64,000 bases of DNA from Rikenellaceae bacterium (GTDB lineage Bacteria > Bacteroidota > Bacteroidia > Bacteroidales > Rikenellaceae). Below the pieces are notes generated by a model that was given only the letters and a program-made list of their open reading frames with translations, made no database searches and was not told the origin of the DNA. The position numbers and the translations under genes were made by a program. The DNA lies in the NCBI GenBank assembly GCA_902363575.1, contig CABJAJ010000002.1, positions 496,001 to 560,000 on the forward strand, in the 5' to 3' direction. Below, in pieces: positions 32,234 to 40,864 of the stretch. Positions within the stretch are counted from its first letter, which is position 1. Every line of letters begins with the position of its first letter.

Positions 32234-33343
32234 CTACTCGTCAATATCGCGACAATTCCGCTTAGCGACGATCACCCCGTCGAGCAGCTCCACCACCCCG
32301 TTGCGGGCCCGGAGCATGGTTTTCATGGTCGAGGCGTCGATGTTGTAGCAGCGCACCGCAACGCCCCGCCCGAACGTATGCCAGGTCACCTCGTGCAGCG
32401 GCCGGGGCGTGACGCACACCATGCCCGAACCTTCGGCCGCAGCCTTCGCCGCAAGCCGTTCCAGCCGCCTCTCGCATCGCGGTCCGAGGCGGTCGAAGTC
32501 CGTCACGCAGACGATATAGAGCCGGCCGGGACGGGTCAGCAGCTCTTCGGTGGCATCCCCTTCGGCATCCCTGACGGAGAACTCCCCGATCAGGGGTTTC
32601 ACCCCCTGGGCGGCGCCGGCCGTGCGGGTATCGACCCACTCCCATGTCGCGGCGTCCTGCCACTCGGGGTCGTCGAGCGTAAATTCCCGCTCGGCCCCCG
32701 TGATGCGGTTGCGGTACACGAGCACCACCGCGGCATCTTCCTCGGCCTGCGGCGCCGGGGCGTGCATCGCCTCGTAGATGTTCACCCCCACCTTATAAGG
32801 CAGAAAATCCATCAGCGGCAGGTGGCGGTAACACCACGTACCCAGTCCCATCGTGAGCAGGAAGAAAAAGAGAGTCAGCACGACCTCCGCCCGCCGGAAA
32901 GCGAAAATCCGGTCGTGCCGGTAGCGGTACCACACGACCGCCGCCATGGGCAGCAGCACCAGGTTTTTGAAGAAAGTCTGCCAGGGGGTCAGCTTGAGCG
33001 CCTCGCCGAAACAGCCGCAGTCCTCGACGGGGATGATCGTAGCGCTCAGCAGCGTGAGGCCCGCGAAGAAGAGCATCGAAACGAGCGCAAAGATCGACAC
33101 CAGGCGGATGCGCACCTTGCAGAGCAACATACAGCCCATCATCATCTCGGCGCCGCACAGCCAGATCGAAAACGCCATGCTGCCCGGCTCGAGGAACTCG
33201 AACCCGTAAATGGAGAGGTATTCGTTGATTTTGATGGCCGTACCCCACGGATCGACCACCTTCGTAAACCCCGAAAGCAGGAACGTCGCGCCCAGGATCA
33301 GCCGGCACACTTCGGACAGGATTCTCAGCGAGCGGGGTTTCAT
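32234..33343 (-). CDS. DoxX/MauE-type membrane protein, BT_3928 family
   Basis: The 369-residue protein starts at 33343 and overlaps the tmk stop by 4 nt (ATGA). Residues about 8-190 hold four to five membrane helices of the DoxX/MauE type, opening with ILGATFLLSGFTKVVDPWG; a redox-like CGCFG motif (VEDCGCFGEAL) lies in the helix 3-4 loop. The C-terminal 180 residues form a soluble domain with a thioredoxin-like look (RLYIVCVTDFDRLGPRCERRLE) but without a CxxC motif. The fold and CGC motif suggest a role in disulfide or quinone electron transfer. It is the final gene of the suf-tmk operon. Confidence 0.82.
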   Translation of the reverse strand: MKPRSLRILSEVCRLILGATFLLSGFTKVVDPWGTAIKINEYLSIYGFEFLEPGSMAFSIWLCGAEMMMGCMLLCKVRIRLVSIFALVSMLFFAGLTLLSATIIPVEDCGCFGEALKLTPWQTFFKNLVLLPMAAVVWYRYRHDRIFAFRRAEVVLTLFFFLLTMGLGTWCYRHLPLMDFLPYKVGVNIYEAMHAPAPQAEEDAAVVLVYRNRITGAEREFTLDDPEWQDAATWEWVDTRTAGAAQGVKPLIGEFSVRDAEGDATEELLTRPGRLYIVCVTDFDRLGPRCERRLERLAAKAAAEGSGMVCVTPRPLHEVTWHTFGRGVAVRCYNIDASTMKTMLRARNGVVELLDGVIVAKRNCRDIDE

Positions 33344-34029
33344 CGGCCGTTTTCGAGCAGAGGTTCGATCTCGGCCCGCAGCCGACGGAAAATTTCTTCG
33401 GGGGTATCCATGCCCCCCCGCACATCGGCGCACGACACAATACGCAGCGACGGATCATCGGCCGCCGCTTCGAGATAGACCTCCCGCACGCGGCGCTGCA
33501 AGTCGAGCGAATCCTCGTGGATGTCCCGCGCACCTTTCAGGTAGTCGCGGTCGCCTCCCTCGCGCTGCTGGGCGAGCTTGCGCTCGGTGAACGCGAAGGG
33601 CACGTCCAGGAACAGCGACAAGTCCGGCCGCGGAATGGCGTTGTAGCCGAATTCCAGGTCGAGAATCCACCGCCGCAGGCGCGAGCGTTGCTCCCCTGCC
33701 GGCATTTTGGCACACTGGAAACCGACGTTGGAATAGACGTAACGGTCGAGCAGCACGACTTTCCTGTCGTCCAGCCACCGGCGGAGCATCGGCGCGGCAC
33801 CGGCCCGGTCGCCCGCGAAGAGCAGTGCGACCACATAGGGATCGACCCCCTCCACCGGCCCCAGCTCGCCCCGCAGGAAGCGGGCGATCAGCTCCCCGTA
33901 AACGGGGGCGTCGAAACGGGGGAAATGGAGGAATTCGCTCGCCACGCCCCGCGAGGCGAGCAGCCGCTCCAGCATCCCGATCTGGGTCGATTTCCCCGCA
34001 CCGTCCAGACCTTCCAGTACGATAAACAT
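33340..34029 (-). CDS. tmk: Thymidylate kinase
   Basis: The 229-residue enzyme phosphorylates dTMP to dTDP with ATP in dTTP synthesis. It starts at 34029 (MFIVLEG). The P-loop is EGLDGAGKST (residues 6-15), followed by the dTMP-binding DRYVYSN motif (about 95-101), with HFPRF in the base pocket and FLDVPF at the core strand. The LID carries RDYLKGARDIHE. The gene lies 19 nt after sufS and overlaps the DoxX-like gene by 4 nt, so it is cotranscribed with the suf genes, an unusual neighbourhood for tmk. Confidence 0.95.
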   Translation of the reverse strand: MFIVLEGLDGAGKSTQIGMLERLLASRGVASEFLHFPRFDAPVYGELIARFLRGELGPVEGVDPYVVALLFAGDRAGAAPMLRRWLDDRKVVLLDRYVYSNVGFQCAKMPAGEQRSRLRRWILDLEFGYNAIPRPDLSLFLDVPFAFTERKLAQQREGGDRDYLKGARDIHEDSLDLQRRVREVYLEAAADDPSLRIVSCADVRGGMDTPEEIFRRLRAEIEPLLENGR

Positions 34030-34048
34030 GGCTTCTTTTCCGGGTTTC

Positions 34049-35266
34049 CTATTTAAGCATTCCGACGGCCCGCTCCACGCCGGCGGCGAGAGCTTCGGCC
34101 TCATCGAGGGTATTGTAGATCGCGAACGAGGCGCGGCACATGCCGCTCACCCCGTAATGGGTCATCACCGGCTCGGCGCAGTGCTGGCCCGTGCGCACGG
34201 CGATGCCCAGCTTGTCGAGGATCATCCCCAGGTCATAGGGATGCACCCCCTCCACGTTGAACGAAACGATGGCGCACTTGTCGGGCGTGGTGCCGTAAAT
34301 CCTGAGCCCCGGCACCCGGCCGAGCAGCTCGGTGGCCCGCACGAGCAGCGCGTGTTCATGCGCCTCGATCTGCGCGGGATCGAACTGCCCGATATAGCGG
34401 ATCGCCTCTCCCAGCGCAATGGCTCCGACGAAGTTGGCCGTACCGGCCTCGAAGCGCAGGGGCAGCGGCGCAAAAGTCGTCCCCCCGAACGAAACCCGGT
34501 CCACCATGTCCCCGCCCGAAAGGAACGGAGGCATCTGTTCGAGCAACGCACGGCGGCCGTAAAGCACGCCGATTCCGGTGGGGGCATAGAGCTTATGGCC
34601 CGAAAAGGCGTAGAAATCGCAATCCATCGCCTTCACGTCCACCCCGCCGTGCACGATTCCCTGGCAACCGTCCACCACCACGACCGCGCCGGCGCGATGG
34701 GCCTCATCGATCAGCGGCCGCAGGTCGGGCCGCGTGCCCAGCGTATTGGAAGCCTGCGTCACGGCCACCACGCGCGTCCGCCGGTCGAGCAGATCGCCCA
34801 GGCGTTCGGTCATCAGCCGGCCCGCGTCGTCGAACGGCAGCATCCGCACCTCCGCCCCGCGGCGCTGCGCGGCCAACTGCCACGGCACCAGGTTGGAGTG
34901 GTGCTCCATCTCGCTGACGACGATGTTGTCGCCTTCGTGCAGGAACCGTTCGCACCAGGCATAGGCCACCGTGTTGAGCGACGCCGTCGCCCCGGCTGTG
35001 AAAACGATCTCCTCGCGGCTCCCGGCCCCGATAAACGCGCGGATGCGCTCGCGGGCCTCCTCGTAACGGGCCGTGGCCTCTTCGGCCAGATAATGCACGC
35101 CGCGGTGGACGTTGGCGTTGAGCTCGCGGTGGAGGTAATCCACCGTCTCAATCACGCAACGGGGCTTTTGGGCCGTTGCGCCGCTGTCGAGATAAACGAG
35201 CGGTTTGCCATAGACCTTACGTTCCAGAATAGGGAAATCCCCGCGTATGCGTGCTATATCCAACAT
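34049..35266 (-). CDS. sufS: Cysteine desulfurase SufS
   Basis: The 405-residue PLP enzyme removes sulfur from cysteine for Fe-S cluster assembly. It starts at 35266 (MLDIARIRGDFP); the open frame upstream lies inside sufD. The PLP lysine is Lys225 in FSGHKLYAPTG, the catalytic cysteine is Cys363 in RTGQHCAEPVM, and SEMEHHSNLVPWQ is the class II (SufS) cofactor motif. VVDGCQG replaces the common DGAQ, placing an extra Cys201 next to the PLP site. It lies 2 nt after sufD and 19 nt before tmk. Confidence 0.95.
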   Translation of the reverse strand: MLDIARIRGDFPILERKVYGKPLVYLDSGATAQKPRCVIETVDYLHRELNANVHRGVHYLAEEATARYEEARERIRAFIGAGSREEIVFTAGATASLNTVAYAWCERFLHEGDNIVVSEMEHHSNLVPWQLAAQRRGAEVRMLPFDDAGRLMTERLGDLLDRRTRVVAVTQASNTLGTRPDLRPLIDEAHRAGAVVVVDGCQGIVHGGVDVKAMDCDFYAFSGHKLYAPTGIGVLYGRRALLEQMPPFLSGGDMVDRVSFGGTTFAPLPLRFEAGTANFVGAIALGEAIRYIGQFDPAQIEAHEHALLVRATELLGRVPGLRIYGTTPDKCAIVSFNVEGVHPYDLGMILDKLGIAVRTGQHCAEPVMTHYGVSGMCRASFAIYNTLDEAEALAAGVERAVGMLK

Positions 35267-35268
35267 GG

Positions 35269-36111
35269 TTACATCTTTTCCAGTTTTTCCGCGACGGCCC
35301 CTACCAGCGCCTCGCGCACCGCATCCAGCGGACAGCGCAGGACGATGTCGTCCACGAAACCCTCGATCTGCAGGCTGCGGGCCTGCTGGAGGCTCAATCC
35401 CCGCTGGCGCATATAAAGGATCGCCTCGTTGTCCATCATGCCCACGGTCGCGCCGTGCGTACACTTCACATCGTCGGCATAGATTTCGAGCTGGGGTTTG
35501 GTGTCGATGCGGGCCTCGGCGCCGAGCAGCACGTTGCGGCTCTGCTGCCGCGCATCGGTGCGCTGGGCGTCGGGCGCCACGTAAACCAAGCCCCGGAACT
35601 CGCCGAGCGCACGGGCCCCCGCCACGCCTTTCACCGCCGAGCGGCTGCGGCAGTCGGGCACGTTGTGCGCCGTCCGCAGCTCCACCACGCAGTGTTCGTC
35701 GCCGCCGGCCACGAAAACCCCGTCGAGCTCGCTCTCGGCCCCCGCTCCGTCCAGGTCGGTACGGTAGCGGACGTTGGCGCTCGAGAACATCGCCATCATC
35801 ACCGAACAACGGCTGCGGGCCTCCTGCCGGATGCGGCACTCCACAAACGCTTCGGACACGAAGATCTCGGTCAGGGCCAGCGAAGCGCCTTCGGCCAGCC
35901 GCACGTCGATGCTTGTCTCGTCCGGCGAGCCGTGCAGCACCACCAGAGCGGCCTCGACGCCGGCCTCGACCTCAACGCTGAGGCGGTCGGGATCGACCGC
36001 GGCGAACGGGAGTCCCGCTGCGCACGCCCGAGTCACCCGCAGCAGCCGGCCGTCCACCTGACGGAAAGCCTCCGTACCGATCCAGTCGAAACGTCCCATC
36101 CTATTCGGCAT
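35269..36111 (-). CDS. sufD: Fe-S assembly scaffold SufD, short form
   Basis: The 280-residue protein has the right-handed beta-helix of SufB/SufD (GVFVAGGDEHCVVELRTAHN, RQQSRNVLLGAEARIDTKPQLEIYADDVKCTHGATVG) and the C-terminal helical segment (RSLQIEGFVDDIVL) that contacts SufC. It is much shorter than the E. coli protein (about 420) because the N-terminal helical domain is nearly absent. The conserved KCTHGA and MRQRGL motifs are intact, so it appears functional. The ATG at 36111 overlaps sufC by 11 nt; the ATG at 36099 (MGRFDW) is an equally good start with a 1-nt gap. Confidence 0.9.
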   Translation of the reverse strand: MPNRMGRFDWIGTEAFRQVDGRLLRVTRACAAGLPFAAVDPDRLSVEVEAGVEAALVVLHGSPDETSIDVRLAEGASLALTEIFVSEAFVECRIRQEARSRCSVMMAMFSSANVRYRTDLDGAGAESELDGVFVAGGDEHCVVELRTAHNVPDCRSRSAVKGVAGARALGEFRGLVYVAPDAQRTDARQQSRNVLLGAEARIDTKPQLEIYADDVKCTHGATVGMMDNEAILYMRQRGLSLQQARSLQIEGFVDDIVLRCPLDAVREALVGAVAEKLEKM

Positions 36112-36853
36112 ATTGATCGATCAGCCAGTCGTAACCCTCCTTCTCGAGCTTGAGGGCCAGTGTCTTGTCTCCCGAATAGATGATGCGTCCCCGGAAAAGG
36201 ACATGCACGAAATCGGGCACGATATAATCCAGCAGACGCTGGTAATGGGTGATGACGACCGTCGCGTTCTCGGGCGTGCGGAGCTTCATGACCCCCGTGC
36301 CGACGATGCGCAGGGCGTCGATATCCAGCCCGCTGTCCGTCTCGTCCAGGATCGCCAGCTTCGGCTCGAGCATGGCCATCTGGAAAATCTCGTTCTTTTT
36401 CTTCTCGCCGCCCGAGAACCCCTCGTTCACGGCCCGTGCGGTCAGCTTCGAGTCGAGCTCCACCACGGCGCTCTTCTCGCGCATCCGGCGCAGGAAATCT
36501 CCCGCCCCGAGCGGCTCTTCGCCGCGGTACTTGCGCTGCTCGTTCACGGCCATGCGCATGAAGTTGGCCATGGTCACGCCGGGAATCTCCACCGGATACT
36601 GGAATCCCAGAAAGAGCCCCATCCGGGCCCGGTCCTCGATGGAGAGCTCCAACAGATTCCGGCCCAGGAAAGTCACCTCCCCCGCCGTCACCTCGTAACG
36701 GTCGCTGCCGGCCAGCACCGAAGCCAGCGTACTCTTGCCCGAACCGTTCGGGCCCATGATGGCATGCACCTCACCGGCCTTGACCCGGAGGTCGATGCCG
36801 CGCAGGATCTCCTTGTCTCCTACCCGCGCATGCAGGTTTTTTACTGTAAGCAT
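36101..36853 (-). CDS. sufC: Fe-S assembly ATPase SufC
   Basis: The 250-residue ABC ATPase drives conformational change of the SufBD scaffold. Walker A is GPNGSGKST (34-42), the signature is FSGGEKKK (146-153), Walker B LAILDE (166-171), then D-loop SGLD and switch His in ITHYQR. FLGFQYPVEIPG and the KKKNEIFQ segment are typical of SufC. The start lies 13 nt inside the end of the upstream flavoprotein gene, so its translation is coupled to that gene rather than directly to sufB. It overlaps sufD by up to 11 nt. Confidence 0.96.
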   Translation of the reverse strand: MLTVKNLHARVGDKEILRGIDLRVKAGEVHAIMGPNGSGKSTLASVLAGSDRYEVTAGEVTFLGRNLLELSIEDRARMGLFLGFQYPVEIPGVTMANFMRMAVNEQRKYRGEEPLGAGDFLRRMREKSAVVELDSKLTARAVNEGFSGGEKKKNEIFQMAMLEPKLAILDETDSGLDIDALRIVGTGVMKLRTPENATVVITHYQRLLDYIVPDFVHVLFRGRIIYSGDKTLALKLEKEGYDWLIDQYAE

Positions 36854-37419
36854 ATCTTTTTCGCCAATTTTTCACATCGTACCACCTCCCGCCGCGACAG
36901 CCCGCCGCTCCGACGGCAACCGCTCTTGGCGAGCCTCCCCGCAACGCGGAACCCGCTCCACCGCAGGATTTCATGCAGCGCACGGAATACGCCGCGCGTC
37001 TGTCCGCAAAGCACGCTGAACGGCCAGACCGTATTGCATGCAGTCACCACGACGGCCCGTTTGCCCCGGTGCAGCGGCAGGGGCATCCCGTTTTCCCGCT
37101 CTCCCATCATCGCATAGACCGAGCGGTCGAAGAGCACCTTGAGCGCCCCGTTCATGTTGCCCCAGTTACAGGGCGAACCGACCGCCAGCGCATCCGCCCC
37201 GCGCAATGCCTCCGCAAACCGGTGACCGTCGTCCCGGGGCAGCACGCACCGGCCGAGCGAACGGCACTTCATGCAGCCAACACAGGGCTTCACCGTCAGA
37301 TCGCCCACGAAAAACACCTCCTTTTCGCACCACGCGGGCAGGCTCTCGGCGATGTGGGCCAACATCTGCGACACCACGCCGCGGGGACGGGGACTTCCGT
37401 TAATGACGACAACTTTCAT
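36841..37419 (-). CDS. Flavodoxin-fold oxidoreductase with compact Cys motif, inside the suf operon
   Basis: The 192-residue protein has an NADPH-dependent FMN reductase/flavodoxin fold: VVINGSPRPRG (FMN phosphate loop, residues 5-14), GSPCNWGNMNGALKVLFDR and a long helical end. Cys46, Cys49, Cys52 and Cys58 (PCVGCMKC ... RC) form C-x2-C-x2-C-x5-C, the arrangement that binds a 4Fe-4S cluster in archaeal iron-sulfur flavoprotein, although many plain flavodoxin-like reductases share a similar motif. The gene sits between sufB (6-nt gap) and sufC (13-nt overlap). A role in electron supply or iron reduction for cluster assembly is proposed from context. Confidence 0.8.
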   Translation of the reverse strand: MKVVVINGSPRPRGVVSQMLAHIAESLPAWCEKEVFFVGDLTVKPCVGCMKCRSLGRCVLPRDDGHRFAEALRGADALAVGSPCNWGNMNGALKVLFDRSVYAMMGERENGMPLPLHRGKRAVVVTACNTVWPFSVLCGQTRGVFRALHEILRWSGFRVAGRLAKSGCRRSGGLSRREVVRCEKLAKKICLQ

Positions 37420-37425
37420 TCCCGC

Positions 37426-38874
37426 CTATCCTACGGAACCCTCCAGGCTGATAGCCAGCAGCTTCTGAGCCTCTACCGCAAATTCCATCGGCAGCTTGGA
37501 CAGCACCTCGCGGGCATAGCCGTTCACGATCAGCCCTACGGCATCCTCGGTCGCCAGACCCCGCTGGTTGCAGTAGAAGAGCTGCTCGTCGGAAATCTTC
37601 GAGGTGGTCGCCTCGTGTTCGACCACGGCCGTCGGGTTGCGGCTGTCGATCACCGGAAACGTATGGGCGCCGCACTTGTCGCCGATCAGCAGCGAGTCGC
37701 ACTGCGAATAGTTTCGGCCGTTCTCCGCACCCCGCGCCATGCGCACCAGCCCCCGGTAGGAGTTCTGGCTCTGTCCGGCCGAAATACCTTTGGAGACGAT
37801 GCGGCTGCGTGTGTTGCGCCCGATATGGATCATCTTGGTTCCCGTATCGGCCTGCTGGAAATGGTTGGTCATCGCCACCGAGTAGAACTCGCCGACCGAA
37901 TTGTCGCCCGCGAGGATGCAGCTCGGGTATTTCCAGGTGATGGCCGAGCCGGTCTCCACCTGCGTCCACGAAAGGCGGGCGTTTTCGCGGCAGATGCCGC
38001 GCTTGGTCACGAAGTTATATACCCCGCCCCGCCCCGCTTTATCGCCGGGATACCAGTTCTGCACGGTCGAGTATTTGACCTCCGCATCGCGCTGTACGAC
38101 TATCTCCACGACGGCGGCATGGAGCTGGTTCTCGTCCCGCCGGGGCGCCGTACACCCCTCAAGATAGCTTACATAGGCCCCTTCGTCGGCTACGATGAGC
38201 GTCCGCTCGAACTGCCCCGTGCCGGCGGCGTTGATGCGAAAGTAGGTCGAAAGCTCCATCGGACAGCGCACGCCCCGGGGGATGTAGCAGAACGAGCCGT
38301 CGGAAAAGACGGCGGCGTTGAGCGCGGCGTAGAAGTTATCGGTATAGGGCACCACGCTCCCCAGGTACTTGCGCACCAGCTCGGGGTAGTCGCGGATCGC
38401 CTCGGACATCGAGCAGAACACGATGCCCAGTTCGGCGAGGGTCTCTTTAAAAGTGGTCTTGACCGAAACGGAGTCCATGACCGCATCGACGGCCACCCCC
38501 GCAAGAGCCATCTGCTCCTCGAGCGGGATACCCAGCTTGTCGAAAGTGCGCTTGAGCTCGGGATCGACTTCGTCCATCGACCCCAGCTTCTTGGCCGGCT
38601 TGGGAGCCGCATAGTAGATGATATCCCGGAAGTCGATGGGCGGAATGGTCAGGTGGGCCCATGTGGGCGGTTCGAGCGTCAGCCAGTGGCGATAGGCCTG
38701 CAAGCGGCGCTCGGTCATCCACTCCGGCTCGCCTTTCTTCTCAGAGATCAGCCGCACGACCCCTTCGTCCAGGCCGCGGGGGATGGTCTCGGTCTCGATA
38801 TCGGTGGTGAAGCCGTATTTGTACTCCTGCTTTTCGAGGTCGTTCAGCAGGTCGGTATCCTTGTTTTCTGCCAT
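37426..38874 (-). CDS. sufB: Fe-S assembly scaffold SufB
   Basis: The 482-residue protein is the cluster-building scaffold subunit. It has the SufB N-terminal part ([18 protein letters not shown]), the [17 protein letters not shown] linker, and the beta-helix core with [41 protein letters not shown] (candidate cluster Cys) and [25 protein letters not shown], ending FYCNQRGL and [18 protein letters not shown]. The length matches the family. It is the first gene of the suf operon; no strong promoter box is seen in 38875-38938, where TAACTTTA is a near match. Confidence 0.97.
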   Translation of the reverse strand: MAENKDTDLLNDLEKQEYKYGFTTDIETETIPRGLDEGVVRLISEKKGEPEWMTERRLQAYRHWLTLEPPTWAHLTIPPIDFRDIIYYAAPKPAKKLGSMDEVDPELKRTFDKLGIPLEEQMALAGVAVDAVMDSVSVKTTFKETLAELGIVFCSMSEAIRDYPELVRKYLGSVVPYTDNFYAALNAAVFSDGSFCYIPRGVRCPMELSTYFRINAAGTGQFERTLIVADEGAYVSYLEGCTAPRRDENQLHAAVVEIVVQRDAEVKYSTVQNWYPGDKAGRGGVYNFVTKRGICRENARLSWTQVETGSAITWKYPSCILAGDNSVGEFYSVAMTNHFQQADTGTKMIHIGRNTRSRIVSKGISAGQSQNSYRGLVRMARGAENGRNYSQCDSLLIGDKCGAHTFPVIDSRNPTAVVEHEATTSKISDEQLFYCNQRGLATEDAVGLIVNGYAREVLSKLPMEFAVEAQKLLAISLEGSVG

Positions 38875-38938
38875 AGCCCGTATAAAGTTACAAATCTTAT
38901 ACGAGATTGCGGTTTGCGACGCCTATATTCTCAAATAA

Positions 38939-38968
38939 TTTCACCCGCGACTTACGCCGCGGGTGAAA
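38939..38968 (-). terminator. Terminator of tRNA-Ser
   Basis: A perfect 11-bp stem (38939-38949 with 38958-38968) and an 8-nt loop are followed on the minus strand by a T-rich tail (TTATTTGAG). It begins 9 nt after the tRNA 3' end. Confidence 0.8.
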
Positions 38969-38977
38969 ATCGATTTA

Positions 38978-39069
38978 TGGCGGAGAGGACGAGATTCGAA
39001 CTCGTGGTACAGGTTGCCCCGTACGTCGGTTTAGCAAACCGGTGGTTTCAGCCACTCACCCACCTCTCC
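38978..39069 (-). tRNA. tRNA-Ser, anticodon GCT
   Basis: A class II tRNA of 92 nt including an encoded CCA. The acceptor GGAGAGG (39069-39063) pairs with CCTCTCC. The anticodon arm reads CCGGTTTGCTAAACCGAC-like sequence with GCT in the loop, a long variable arm follows (GTACGGGGCAACCTGTAC), and the T-arm has GAGTTCGAATCTC. It reads AGC/AGU serine codons. Confidence 0.95.
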
Positions 39070-39102
39070 GGGCGACTACAAATCGAAATCTGAATTGCGG
39101 AG

Positions 39103-39134
39103 CAAAAGTAAGTCAAAATTGTCGAACTTCCAAA
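39103..39134 (-). promoter_or_regulatory. Promoter of tRNA-Ser
   Basis: The minus strand has TTTG (39134-39131), a 20-nt spacer and TACTTTTG (39110-39103), a full consensus match. The tRNA 5' end is 34 nt downstream. Confidence 0.8.
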
Positions 39135-39304
39135 AATATTCCGCGGATTCTGCTCGCCGTCCAAAGATCGTACAAATCCGTTTCATGCTGTCCCTCGTTT
39201 CGCACCGGTTCGGAAAAACGAAAAACACGCTGCGGCAACAAAATCCCGAATCCGGGAAACTGACTTTGCCTGCTGCCCAGGAAACCGCTATATTGTTTTG
39301 TTCC

Positions 39305-39334
39305 TAACTTCGCACCCATTACTAACTTCGCACC
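39305..39334 (+). repeat. 12-bp direct repeat before the LytTR gene
   Basis: TAACTTCGCACC lies at 39305-39316 and again at 39323-39334, 18 bp apart, ending 3 nt before the ATG at 39338. LytTR regulators bind direct repeats, so this may be an autoregulatory site. A TTTG at about 39263-39266, a 20-nt gap and TATATTGT at about 39287 give a plausible promoter. Confidence 0.55.
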
Positions 39335-39337
39335 AAA

Positions 39338-39871
39338 ATGATCGGCTACCTGTTGCTTCGAGACCACAACGACTACAACCTCATACCGCTTGCCCGGCCG
39401 GGCGACGACCAGCCCGAACCGCAGCGCATCCCGGCGGATGCGCTCCATCGGCTGCTCGGCCTCACGCTGTCCGCAGGAAGCCAGGCCGCGGCCTCACCCT
39501 GGCATGAAGCGCTGTTCATACGGCGCAACGATGCCTACGTCAAAGTAGCCTACGACGAGATTCTCTGGCTGGAGGCGTCGCGGAGCTACTGCATCCTGCA
39601 TTTCGGAGACGGTCACGAATGGACCGTCAGCTATCCGCTCGCGGAAGTCGCCCGCAGGTTTCCCTGCGGCCGCTTCCTGCGCATCCATCGCTCGTTCCTG
39701 GTCAATATCCGGCATATCGATTCATTCGCCGGCAACCAGCTCCTCATCGGCGGCCGCTACCTGCCGATCGGCCTGCAATACAAAGAGCGCATCCTGGCCT
39801 GTTTCGATTTCCTGAAAACCGAAAACAAGGGTCCGGACGAAAAACCGTCCGCCCGGAAAAAAGCATTTTGA
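39338..39871 (+). CDS. LytTR-domain DNA-binding protein
   Basis: The 177-residue protein has a LytTR domain at about residues 55-160: EALFIRRNDAYVKVAYDEILWLEASRSYC, GRFLRIHRSFLVNIRHID and GGRYLPIGLQYKERIL are the three signature blocks. LytTR domains bind DNA through inserted beta-hairpin loops. The first 50 residues are not a receiver domain, and no kinase lies next door, so it is an orphan regulator. The C-terminus is lysine-rich. The likely target includes the direct repeat just before its own start codon. Confidence 0.88.
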   Translation: MIGYLLLRDHNDYNLIPLARPGDDQPEPQRIPADALHRLLGLTLSAGSQAAASPWHEALFIRRNDAYVKVAYDEILWLEASRSYCILHFGDGHEWTVSYPLAEVARRFPCGRFLRIHRSFLVNIRHIDSFAGNQLLIGGRYLPIGLQYKERILACFDFLKTENKGPDEKPSARKKAF

Positions 39872-39897
39872 CATATCCGGGAACCGTCCTATCTTAC
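39867..39897 (+). promoter_or_regulatory. Probable promoter of the 39990 gene
   Basis: TTTG at 39867-39870, a 19-nt spacer and TATCTTAC at 39890-39897 (two mismatches to TAnnTTTG) overlap the end of the LytTR gene. Confidence 0.5.
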
Positions 39898-39989
39898 AGT
39901 ACGAACATGTGGAACGGCGGAAACCGTTAAGCCCGAACGAAATCCTCCGGCCGCACGATCGAATTACCAACCTCAATCAATTCAAAGCC

Positions 39990-40838
39990 ATGAAGATCGA
40001 AAAACTGACCAAAGAGGACCTTCCGTTTCTGGCGGAAGCCATGGATCGCAAACGATCCGCACGCCCCCGGATTTTCTCCGTGAACGCCGGAGCTGCCTCC
40101 ACCGACAAGGTTTCGGGCGACATCAGCATTCCCAAGCCGCTCGAGGTGAACGTAAACGGCACCATGAGCGCAGAAGATTACAAAGCCTGTTCGATGGTGA
40201 TGGGCGTCTGCCTGAACATGGTGCAGAAATCCATCACCGATCAGGCCGCCAAAGTGGGCGTACCGGCCGACGAAGCCCTGAAGAAAATGGATGCCTGGGT
40301 ACAGGCCTTCGTCGATTTCCCCTTCCCGTTCTTCACGTTCAAGGACACGCAGAGCGACACCTACCACAAAAAGGAGTTCTCGCTCAACACCGACCCCGAC
40401 ATCGTCGAAAAGATCGTCAATATCAAGAACGTGCAGGGTTTGAAGGATGCGGTGCTGGGTGCCCTTAAGAATTCGGGAGGCGACATCGCCAGCTATTCGG
40501 GCACCGAGCGCGACTTCAAATACTTCGGCGTCATCACGGGTTACAACGAAACCGAAATAGCCGTGCGAGTCATCAAATTCGCCCTGCACATGAAGCAGAC
40601 CGACGCCAAATCGCTCTGCGTAACCTACCACCAGACCTCGCTCGATACGGATTACGACACCTACCAGTTCATCGCCGACAAGATGCTGATGATTAAGATG
40701 CAGGCCAAGATGGGCGACAAACTGGCCGACTATTTCGCCGAACAGCTGCTCGAGTTCGTCAAGTGCTTCTATGACCAGGAGTTCCGAAACTACCAGGACA
40801 AGATCGCCAAATCGCTCGCCGAAATTTTCAAGAAGTAA
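39990..40838 (+). CDS. Conserved hypothetical cytoplasmic protein
   Basis: The 282-residue protein is not recognised. It starts at 39990 (MKIEKLTKEDLPFL), because the frame upstream has no codon pattern of a signal or domain and overlaps the promoter. It has no signal peptide or membrane helix; it is rich in Lys and Asp and alternates long helices (EDYKACSMVMGVCLNMVQK; DKLADYFAEQLLEFVKCFY) with a few strands. Codon use matches core genes and the sequence is strongly structured, suggesting a real expressed protein. A clean terminator follows. Confidence 0.7.
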   Translation: MKIEKLTKEDLPFLAEAMDRKRSARPRIFSVNAGAASTDKVSGDISIPKPLEVNVNGTMSAEDYKACSMVMGVCLNMVQKSITDQAAKVGVPADEALKKMDAWVQAFVDFPFPFFTFKDTQSDTYHKKEFSLNTDPDIVEKIVNIKNVQGLKDAVLGALKNSGGDIASYSGTERDFKYFGVITGYNETEIAVRVIKFALHMKQTDAKSLCVTYHQTSLDTDYDTYQFIADKMLMIKMQAKMGDKLADYFAEQLLEFVKCFYDQEFRNYQDKIAKSLAEIFKK

Positions 40839-40864
40839 CCGACCGAATATTGCCCTTTGCCGAG

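Noticed and set aside
35269..36111. SufD as a pseudogene because it is short
   Set aside because: Only the N-terminal helical domain is reduced; the beta-helix core and SufC-contact end are intact and the frame is open and overlaps its neighbours.
38939..38968. The hairpin as an attenuator of sufB
   Set aside because: On the minus strand it comes right after tRNA-Ser and before a T-rich tail, so it is best read as the tRNA terminator. It lies about 65 nt upstream of sufB.
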